Source: Chlorogloea purpurea SAG 13.99 (GTDB lineage: Bacteria; Cyanobacteriota; Cyanobacteriia; Cyanobacteriales; Microcystaceae). Taken from it: DNA of 52,985 nucleotides. Below, in pieces: positions 36,687-45,000 of this stretch. Under the pieces are notes generated by a model. It was not told the origin of the DNA and made no database searches. It saw only the letters and a program-made list of their open reading frames with translations. Where the stretch lies: NCBI GenBank assembly GCA_016903695.1, contig JADQBB010000030.1, positions 1-52,985 on the forward strand, read 5' to 3'. Position numbers and translations under genes: made by a program. The stretch's first letter is position 1, and each line of letters opens with the position of its first letter.

Positions 36687-38873
36687 TTAATCGATCGACA
36701 GTTCGCCGTATTTTTTAGACCAGAAAACGTTCCTGGACTGGAAATAAGCCACCCCCTGATGCTTTTTATCGTTCGGGCCTTTCTCCGATGAACAAACTAG
36801 CATCCGCTTTTTCTGACCCTCCTTCTCATATTCTTTCAGAGCTAACTTTTCGCCGCACACGGGGCAGGGATGCTTTGTAAGATTTAATGCTTTCTTAGAC
36901 CCAGGGGAATGAGGGGAAGAATTTTTCCCTCCCTCGATCGGCAGTTCCCAAGCCTTGTGCCACTTGTTATAAAACATAACAGTGGGACAATTAGGACACT
37001 TAAGAAAATGGTCTTTATGCAGCTTCTTCGATTTAGAAGGGACTGCCAACATTTTGCCCCCGCACCCTGGACAAATAACCTTCGATTCTTTAGCTTTAGA
37101 ATTCGCCTGTGAAGTGTTGGCATGATCCACCGCCCGCCCGCCTGGTTCGTTTTTAATAACTCCTAAAGCTTTCTGCAAGGCATTTTTAAAATAATCTTCG
37201 TTCCAGGCGATAATATATTCCTGCCAATTTTGCTGACCTCGGGCTATGGCATCTAATTTATTTTCCATCCCGGCGGTAAAGTCTGACTCCAACAACTCCG
37301 GCAGAGTTTTTTGTAAGAAAGTATCCACCTCTAACCCTAAGCCCGTCGCCTGTAGTTGGCGCTTGACCACCTCGGCATAACCCCTTTCCTTCAAAGTTTT
37401 TACCGTGGGGGCGAAAGTGGAGGGGCGGCCGATTCCCCGACGCTCCATTTGTTGAACTAGCTTGGCTTCCGTGTAGCGGGGTGGTGGTTGAGTCTGTTTC
37501 TTTTCCTGATCCGCCCTGCCTAAGGTTAGCCCCTGCCCCTTGGAAACCGGCGGCAGAACCGAATCGGCGCTTAAATCTTTCCAGTAGCGGGCATATCCGG
37601 CAAAAATCACTACCTGCCCCCGCGCCTGCCAGAAAACATTTCCTGACTCGGTGAGAATGCGAGATTTCAGCAACTGTGCTGGTTTACACTGACTGGCGAC
37701 GGTTCTGAGCCACACTAACAGGTAAAGCTCGAATTCTTCCGCTCCTATCTCTCCTTTTAATTGAGTTGATGACTTACGAATATCTGTAGGTCTTATAGCT
37801 TCGTGGGCTTCCTGAGCTGTTTTGGATTGACGGTGAACAACTGTTTTCGTCGGTACATTGGGGGGGTCTTTTTCTTGTAACCATTCTTTGACGGTGGCGC
37901 AGAATCCGGGGTCTAAGTAAACCGAATCCGTCCTCATATAGGTGATGTATCCACCTTCATAGAGTGTTTGGGCCACCTGCATGGTTTTCTCTGGACTCCA
38001 TTTCAATCTGCTTCCCGCGGCTTGCTGTAGGGATGATGTGGTGAAGGGGGGCGGCGGTGTTCTGTTGACTGTTTTGCCTTCGACTTTGACGATTCTGTGG
38101 GGGAAGTTTTTCGCTACGCTCACTAACCTTTGAGCTTCTTCTTCGGTTAATACTTTAGTTCCTCCAACGTTTTTTTCTGTGTCTTCTCCCGCATCATCCC
38201 GCTCTTGAGTTTCTGCTTCGGGGTTCTCCGATGAAGTATCTTCGCCCCAATAGTAAGCCTTGAATCCTTCGGCGTAAGTGACGGACACCAGCCAATAATC
38301 TTGGGGCTTAAAGTTTTGGATTTCTCTTTCTCGTTGGCAGAGTATGTGTAGGGCGGCTGATTGTACTCTACCGATCGATTTCGCTCCGTTGTTTAATTTC
38401 CACACCAAGGGGGAACCTCGGAAACCCACGAGTTTATCGAGAACGGAGCGGGCTAAGGCGGCATCGACGAGATGGGAATTCAGGCGGCGGGGTTTTTTGA
38501 GGGCGGCATTTACCGCGGCAGGTGTTATTTCCCTGTAGGTGACGCGCAGGGGATCGCGGAGGTTAAGAACTTCTTTGAGATGCCAGGCGATCACCTCTCC
38601 TTCTCTGTCTTCATCGGTAGCCAGTATCACCGAATCTACTTCTCTGACCAATTGTTTCAGTTCTGCGATCGTTTTTTTGGCTTGGGGGCTTCTGGGTATG
38701 AAGCGACAGGAAATCGTCTCTTTTCCTATATCGAAGCCTAAATTATCTTCTCCATCTTTAGCCAGTTCTCTGATGTGTCCCCCGCTGGCCCTGACGATAT
38801 ACTCCGGCCCTAAAATCTGCCGTAGCTTTTTCAGTTTTCCTGGCGCTTCTATGAGAAATAACTTCTTGGACAT
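36687..38873 (-). CDS. Type IA DNA topoisomerase (accessory TopA)
   Basis: This 728-residue enzyme relaxes negative supercoils by single-strand passage. The Toprim domain covers about 1-120 with ATDEDREGEVIAWHL. The active-site Tyr is in GGYITYMRTDSVY near 310. AQEAHEAIRPTDI and RRGIGRPSTFAPTVKTL follow. At the C-terminus there are two zinc-ribbon groups (CPGCGGKML...CPNC and CPVCGEKL). The N-terminus (KKLFLIEAPGKLKKLRQIL) differs from the main TopA of cyanobacteria, which is longer and usually starts with VIVESPTKA. I therefore regard this as a second topoisomerase. It is downstream of the methyltransferase, same strand, 108 bases apart. Confidence 0.85.
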   Translation of the reverse strand: MSKKLFLIEAPGKLKKLRQILGPEYIVRASGGHIRELAKDGEDNLGFDIGKETISCRFIPRSPQAKKTIAELKQLVREVDSVILATDEDREGEVIAWHLKEVLNLRDPLRVTYREITPAAVNAALKKPRRLNSHLVDAALARSVLDKLVGFRGSPLVWKLNNGAKSIGRVQSAALHILCQREREIQNFKPQDYWLVSVTYAEGFKAYYWGEDTSSENPEAETQERDDAGEDTEKNVGGTKVLTEEEAQRLVSVAKNFPHRIVKVEGKTVNRTPPPPFTTSSLQQAAGSRLKWSPEKTMQVAQTLYEGGYITYMRTDSVYLDPGFCATVKEWLQEKDPPNVPTKTVVHRQSKTAQEAHEAIRPTDIRKSSTQLKGEIGAEEFELYLLVWLRTVASQCKPAQLLKSRILTESGNVFWQARGQVVIFAGYARYWKDLSADSVLPPVSKGQGLTLGRADQEKKQTQPPPRYTEAKLVQQMERRGIGRPSTFAPTVKTLKERGYAEVVKRQLQATGLGLEVDTFLQKTLPELLESDFTAGMENKLDAIARGQQNWQEYIIAWNEDYFKNALQKALGVIKNEPGGRAVDHANTSQANSKAKESKVICPGCGGKMLAVPSKSKKLHKDHFLKCPNCPTVMFYNKWHKAWELPIEGGKNSSPHSPGSKKALNLTKHPCPVCGEKLALKEYEKEGQKKRMLVCSSEKGPNDKKHQGVAYFQSRNVFWSKKYGELSID

Positions 38874-38981
38874 TGGCGATCGGGGGAGTTTTTAGAAGGG
38901 ACAGAACTATAGGGAGTATTTTTATTATACAAGTACGGATTAACTAGCTACCAAAGATATATTTGTATTATTTCCTATAAT

Positions 38982-40109
38982 TTATTGTCCTTGAATCAAG
39001 TTATAGATTGTATTGCCGATCCGTGTTGCGAATAGAACTGGAACTGCATTACCGATTTGTTTATATTTAGACGCTATCGAACCGTAAAATTGCCAATCAT
39101 CAGGGAAAGTTTGAATCCTAGCGTATTCCCGCACACTTAAAGGGCGTAACTGGATTGGATGGCACATATCCGTTGCTTTCTGATTCGGGCTGGTAGTGAC
39201 CGTAGGTGATGGTTTATCCCAAGATAATCGTCTATAAAATCCAACTTTACCGCCTCCCGAATTATAAGCGCCTCCCATTGCTTCTTCTTTCAATTCATCA
39301 GGTAATGATCTCCAATTTTCACCTTCTTTTAGTAATTTTAAATACTTGATCCGATTTTCTGAATACGCTGTAAACTCTGGTCGTGGATCGACTAAATCTA
39401 TTAATGCATCTCCTAAAGTGCGCCACTTAGGTAATTTTTTTCTATTTTTACAATGAGTGGGTGCGGGAAAGGTTAGTGGTTCATTATCTCGCGAACCGAT
39501 AAATATTACACGCTGTCTATTTTGAGGCACACCATAATCAGCAGTTTCTAAAAGGTTATAAACAACGGTGTAACCTATTTTGGTCATAGCGGCTAAAACT
39601 GCGGCGAGAACAGTACCGGGCATCTCGTCGGGTTCTAACGGTGGATGAGCTTTTCCCCGTCTATCGATCGGTCTATGTCGCAAAGCGGCAGATAGCAAGC
39701 CCTTTACATTTTCCATCAGGAAAAATCGAGGCTGAATCTCTTCTACAAGACGGATAAAATCTGTAAATACATTTCCGCGGCTATCTCTTAAAGAAAGTCG
39801 GTTTCCTGCCGTACTGAAAGGCTGGCAGGGAAGTCCGGCGCTGATCAAATCAACTTCACCCCGGCGTAAACTTCTGCCGATGTCTAAAACGTTACCGCCT
39901 TCAAATAGTAAATCTTGAGCGGTAACTTGTTCGATACATCTTGGCACGGCTATTTTTTGAAGATGAGGGCGGTTTAAAGCGATCGTTTGAATTGCGTCTC
40001 GCTCTTTCTCCACCATACTAACCGTATAAAATCCAGCTTGCTCCATTCCAAGATCCAAGCCGAAAGCTCCAGAAAATAATGAAATAGAAATTGGTTTTTT
40101 CTCTATCAA
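38982..40109 (-). CDS. C5-cytosine DNA methyltransferase
   Basis: The 375-residue protein methylates cytosine at C5 in a specific site. Motif I is SLFSGAFGLDLGMEQAG, motif IV AGLPCQPFSTAG with catalytic Cys95, motif VI MENVKGLL, motif VIII VPQNRQRVIFIG, and motifs IX-X RPLSVREYARIQTFPDDW and QIGNAVP. The target site cannot be derived. No restriction endonuclease gene is adjacent, so it is either an orphan or part of a defence island with the phosphorothioation-like operon at 40.9-51.6 kb. Confidence 0.92.
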   Translation of the reverse strand: MIEKKPISISLFSGAFGLDLGMEQAGFYTVSMVEKERDAIQTIALNRPHLQKIAVPRCIEQVTAQDLLFEGGNVLDIGRSLRRGEVDLISAGLPCQPFSTAGNRLSLRDSRGNVFTDFIRLVEEIQPRFFLMENVKGLLSAALRHRPIDRRGKAHPPLEPDEMPGTVLAAVLAAMTKIGYTVVYNLLETADYGVPQNRQRVIFIGSRDNEPLTFPAPTHCKNRKKLPKWRTLGDALIDLVDPRPEFTAYSENRIKYLKLLKEGENWRSLPDELKEEAMGGAYNSGGGKVGFYRRLSWDKPSPTVTTSPNQKATDMCHPIQLRPLSVREYARIQTFPDDWQFYGSIASKYKQIGNAVPVLFATRIGNTIYNLIQGQ

Positions 40110-40315
40110 TTTTTAACTAGCCTATTAAATATAGAGTATTTATTTTAATAATGTACTACAATATCGATATTTAAGGCAATACATTTTATATTTTGTAAAA
40201 GTTTAGATTATACCGAAATAGGGATATAAGTAATGCAGCCAACAACCTAATTCTTACCGCACCGCCTCACGGTTAATTGATAGAATTGAACGAGATATTA
40301 ACCCGACGATAGCTT

Positions 40316-40447
40316 ATGCTACAAACCATTGAAGGTATTTATCAGAATGGGCAAATTCAGCTTAGCGAACTACCACAAGATGTCAGCGATCGCTCTCAAG
40401 TTCTGGTGACGTTTCTCGCTCCGTGTAAAATCGATTGTTATTCTTAA
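40316..40447 (+). CDS. Short antitoxin-like protein, possibly truncated
   Basis: A 43-codon frame reads MLQTIEGIYQNGQIQLSELP followed by SDRSQVLVTFL, the N-terminal beta-hairpin of AF2212-like/DUF104 antitoxins. These are usually 60-80 residues with an acidic C-terminal tail; here the frame ends soon after in KIDCYS. No toxin frame follows. The AT-rich stretch 40110-40315 before it shows no gene. It is probably a decayed antitoxin. Confidence 0.5.
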   Translation: MLQTIEGIYQNGQIQLSELPQDVSDRSQVLVTFLAPCKIDCYS

Positions 40448-40452
40448 AAATT

Positions 40453-40821
40453 ATGGCAATAAATGAGCAAGCTGTTAATCTTCGTCTTATGCTCCTCGAT
40501 GTGAGTGAGAAATTATTAATTATCTTGCCAATTATCACGGTATTAAAATGGAAAGAGCTAGGTACTATACTGGCGGTTATTTTTTCCTTGGTTAACATGA
40601 TAGTGAGTGATTTATTGATGAACATCGTAGATCCTGACACAGTACACGAACAGACTTGGGATGAGTATTTGTTTGTTACTATTGGTACTTACATAATTAT
40701 AAGCATGGTAATATTTATCTATAGCTTATTTATATGGTTTATAGATTATTTTATTTTCTCACCTCTCATCAAACCAGCTTGTAAAATATTACTAAGAAAA
40801 ATAAAGGGATTTTTTGATTAG
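40453..40821 (+). CDS. Small membrane protein of unknown function
   Basis: From the ATG at 40453 the protein is 122 residues with at least three hydrophobic segments: LLIILPIITVL, LGTILAVIFSLVNMIVSDLL and FVTIGTYIIISMVIFIYSLF, the last running into FIWFIDYFIF. The C-terminus is positively charged (KILLRKIKGFFD), suggesting it stays in the cytoplasm. I do not recognise the family. The region is AT-rich compared with its neighbours. It is convergent with the cysteine desulfurase. Confidence 0.45.
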   Translation: MAINEQAVNLRLMLLDVSEKLLIILPIITVLKWKELGTILAVIFSLVNMIVSDLLMNIVDPDTVHEQTWDEYLFVTIGTYIIISMVIFIYSLFIWFIDYFIFSPLIKPACKILLRKIKGFFD

Positions 40822-40875
40822 TATTCATAATACTTAAACTTTAGTTTTTATTAATCATTAAAATTGTAATGACGG

Positions 40876-42036
40876 TCATTTACAATAGGGTGGAATCTCT
40901 CCGATAAAATGGGTGATTATTTCGCCCGCTTCTTCTATTTCCCTATCGGTGGTAAATTTGCCCACACCAATCCGCAATGACCCTTCAATTATATTATCGG
41001 GCAACCCCATCGCCACCAGAACATGAGAAGGTGCTGGCACACCGGATGAACAAGCCGCACCCCTGGATATAGCCAGGCGGTGACGAATCCTAGAAACGAT
41101 CGCACTGTTCGGCACATCAGGGATAGATATATGTAAATTACCGGCGAGGCGATTACTGGTATCTCCGTTGACTACCAAACCCCGTATTTGCTCTTTCAAT
41201 AATTCCTGTAACCTGTCTCTTAAACCTGCTATCCTGGTTTCATCTTCCTTCATTTCCAATAAGCGCAATCGGCAGGCTTCTCCTAAACCCACTATCCCCG
41301 GAACATTGAGAGTGCCAGACCTGACCCCTCTCTCGTGACCACCCCCGAAAATCATCGGCGGCAAGTCATACCCTATCTTGACCACTAACGCGCCGATTCC
41401 TTTAGGGGCGTACAATTTGTGTCCCGAAATGGCCAGATAGGTAATGCCCCAATTCTGAAAATCTATGGGAATTTTCCCCACCCCTTGAGAAGCGTCACAG
41501 AGGAAAGGTACGTTATATTTTCGGGCTATCTGTCCGATTTTCTCTATGGGGTAAATATTGCCGATTTCATTATTAGCCGCCATAACGCAGAGGAGAGAGA
41601 CACCATCGGCACAAATACGATCGATCTCCCCTAAATCCAATTGCCCTTTTCCGTTAACATCAAGATAGATAATCTCAGCAAGTCCCTTTTTCGCCATCGC
41701 CTCACAGGTATCCAAAACCGCTTTATGTTCGACACTCGTGACGGCGATTGTAGGTAAACCGGAAGTTTTATAAGAATTAACCACCCCTTGGATGACTAAA
41801 TTGATGCTTTCTGTTGCGCCGGAGGTAAAGATAATTTCTCTGGGCTTGGCGTTAATAAGTCCGGCGATATGACGGCGGGCATCGATGACGGCTTTCTCGG
41901 CTATATCACCATAGATGTGATCGATACTGTTGGGGTTGCCGAAATCATGAGTTAAATAATGTAGCATGGGTTCCGCTACTCTAGGATCTACTGGCGTAGT
42001 GGAATGATAATCAAGGTAGATAGGTTTATGGGTCAT
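40876..42036 (-). CDS. dndA: Cysteine desulfurase, DndA/IscS type
   Basis: This PLP enzyme takes sulfur from cysteine as a persulfide for transfer to acceptors. Visible are LDYHSTTPVDPRV at the N-terminus, the cofactor-binding SGATESINLVI and VEHKAVLD, the PLP Lys in AISGHKLYAPKGIG (near 205) and the catalytic Cys in SRGAACSSGVPAP (near 325). I use the ATG at 42036, which overlaps the stop of the 1756-aa gene as ATGA; an ATG at 42045 is also in frame. It is the last gene of the five-gene operon, so it probably supplies sulfur to the PAPS-reductase-like first gene, as DndA does for DndC. By itself the sequence does not separate DndA from IscS/NifS. Confidence 0.8.
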   Translation of the reverse strand: MTHKPIYLDYHSTTPVDPRVAEPMLHYLTHDFGNPNSIDHIYGDIAEKAVIDARRHIAGLINAKPREIIFTSGATESINLVIQGVVNSYKTSGLPTIAVTSVEHKAVLDTCEAMAKKGLAEIIYLDVNGKGQLDLGEIDRICADGVSLLCVMAANNEIGNIYPIEKIGQIARKYNVPFLCDASQGVGKIPIDFQNWGITYLAISGHKLYAPKGIGALVVKIGYDLPPMIFGGGHERGVRSGTLNVPGIVGLGEACRLRLLEMKEDETRIAGLRDRLQELLKEQIRGLVVNGDTSNRLAGNLHISIPDVPNSAIVSRIRHRLAISRGAACSSGVPAPSHVLVAMGLPDNIIEGSLRIGVGKFTTDREIEEAGEIITHFIGEIPPYCK

Positions 42037-45000
42037 GATTGCCATCCCTGTTTGATTACTTCGGCTACATCTGCAAAATCTTCGTCAGAGATAAAAGGCA
42101 CTTGAGCGTAAATAATTGCAGCTTCTCCTGAAAGTTTCGCCGCTAGATGACCTCTACCGAGAAGGTTTTCGGCTCCTTTTTGCCCTAAACTAATTTCGGA
42201 TGTTCCTGTACTTTCCACTTTTAAAATTAAACGATTACCCAAGTTATCTCTTAACTGCATCGGGAACACATTATTATCGGGACGTTGGGCGGCGAAAATC
42301 AAATGGATTCCCGCCGCTCTCGCTTTTACTCCTAAGCGTTGAACTGCTGCGGAAATAGCATTTTTATACTCATCTATTAACATCCAATCGGCAAATTCAT
42401 CGTGAACTAATAACAATACTGGTAAATGCTCATCGGGTGAAACCTTCTGATTGTAATTAAATAAATTATTAGCTTTCTTCTCCCTGAATTTTTGATAGCG
42501 CCTCTCCATTTCCGCTACTATGCTTTCAAAAATCTCGATCGCTTTACTTTGTTCGGTAATAATTCCCTCTTTTAAATGGGGTAATTCTTCTAAAGGATAG
42601 TAATCTGTACCCTGTTTGGCATCGATGAGATAAATATGGACTGACTCCGGGCTGTTAGTGGCGCAAACATCGAGTAGCAGATTTCTCAATAAAACCGATT
42701 TGCCGCTGCCGGTGGCCCCCGCTATCAGGGTATGGGGTGCGTGTTGTTGCAACCCGGCAAACTGGGCCGCTAGATTGAGATACAGTAACTCGCCATCGAT
42801 TTCTTTCACCCCTATCAATAAACTGAGATTAATTTTATTCTTAGGGGAAAAGTTTACTTGTCTCTCTTGCCACACTCGCGGCAGGGAAACGATCTCTCTT
42901 TGCGGGCGGGCCACGGAGATGATAATTTCCCCTGGATAGCCTAACACACTGACTACATTTAAGCCGTGAGTGGTGAGTAATGGCGATCGACGATTCTCCA
43001 CATCTTTGATACTAAGACGATCGGACCCTTGAAAGCGAATCAGCGCCACGTTAGGCGTTAACCTCTCGCCCAGGACTTTCGCCTGTAAGTCGTAACTCAT
43101 CAGGGCTTGTCTGAAGGCGGATACTGTTTGTGTTAACCATTGTTGGGATTCTGTATCTCCGTCTTTGATTTCATTGGCCCCCTCGATCCATCCGGCTAAA
43201 CTCGGACTCGCCCAATGTAATCGGGCTGGATGTTTTTCCGGGGAATAACCCGAAGAGGATTTTTCTGCGACGCGAAGCGTTTGAACGTTTTTAGTCTTCT
43301 GGGGGGGTGTGACGGGTAGGTAGGAGATATTATTAGTGGGAGTTACTAACACCGGGGATACCCAAACCGGACTTTCTGCTGGTAGTCTGGGTTCTGCGAT
43401 CGTCCAAGGGCGATCGTGGGCTAATTGTTCTCGAATCGATGCTAAGGGTTGTTGATGATGGATGGCTAATATTAATTGCCGCACCGATTCCCTGTTAAAT
43501 ATTTCTTGATAACATCGATCGACTTTCGGGATGGGATAGCGATCGCTACTGACGGGCGTATCACCCGGGCCGGAGATGAATACGTGGGAGTAGCCGCGTA
43601 TATCCAGTGGTATCGTCCCCTCTCTGATACCTCGGCTCCATTCTTGCAGTGCGATATTAGTAGTAGAATTGAAACGGATGCCATGAAGTAATAAGTCACC
43701 GAGGCGGGCTAACCATAAATCTCGATCGAGCCTTCCTGGACTAATTAATAAAGCGTTCACGAGCCGATCTACAGTCTCCCTCAACTGGGCTTGAGAATGT
43801 TTCCTTCCATCATTTAGGGCGTTAGCTTCAATATATTTAGCCTCGGAAATAATGATTTTTAATACCGGCTTCCCCTCGATAATTTGCGGGCTGATAGCTA
43901 AAATATCCGCAATTCTGCCCTCTTTCTGCCCTAACCAATTAGCATAATCATCTAGGAAGTACCAGCCAATAGGATGCTTATTTCCTAGTTCCGATGCTAA
44001 TAGGGATTTACTCAAAACTACACCTATTAACTCGGCGGCGAATTTACCACTTTTTGCCGCCCTTAACAGGATGTCACCGGAAACAACGTTAGCTTCTTGA
44101 ATGAATTGTCGTGCTAGAGCGTTGATTGCGATCGTATCTAAACCCAGATTTAAAAGCTCTAATCTACGTTTGACGAAAACCTGTAACAAGCTTAGAGGGG
44201 CTTGGGAAGAGATTAAAAAATTTCGCCCGTCGGTGCGATTCTGCTGATAGCGAATCACGTTAACGCCTTGATTGAGTAATTGCCATTTATCGAGAAGGTC
44301 ATCGTAGTTGACTACCCATTGCCCCAGGCGGTGTACTTCTTGAAATACGCTACTGATATATTCATTCTGGAAAGAAATTTGTCTGGCCGGTAGATAATAC
44401 TGATTTTCCCGGTAATCTTCCCCTTTCACCACGCTGTAAATGGCGTTGAGATAAGTGTGACCAACGGAGGGCTGGCAGGGACATACTAGATAGGCGCTCG
44501 ATTTTAAATCGTCTTTAGCGGCGGGGCGTTTTTTCGACCAGCGACTGGGAACGTGTTTGAGAATATCGGGGTTGGAGTCGGGTAAGGGTGCGCTTTGCCA
44601 GATCGTTTCCGCTCTTCGAGAGATAATATCTTGTAGGAAGACAATATCAGCCTCCTTTTCAGTAGACTCCAGAAGTGTCTTATTGGGCATGACACTAATT
44701 CTCAGTCGGGCCATGAAATCTATTTCCGCCTCGGAGGCGATGAATTCTTCTTGGTCTGCTTCGGAACTTTGCAATAGTTGTTCGTAGAGAGGGCTTAATT
44801 TTTCATACTCCCGATGGGTTAAGATAACCTGACAACGAATATCTTTATAGTCTCCTTGCAATTCGTTCAATTTAGTTACAACGGCCTGGGGCAATCGAGT
44901 CGAGTCGCACTCGTAAATGATCACGCTGAGATTAGTTTTTTCGTGGGGGAGTAATTCTAGATAACGCTTCATTATATCTAGTAGTTTATCCGCGCCTACT

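Noticed and set aside
40383..40640. Minus-strand 85-codon frame
   Set aside because: It overlaps the plus-strand small membrane protein and antitoxin frames and has no recognisable pattern.
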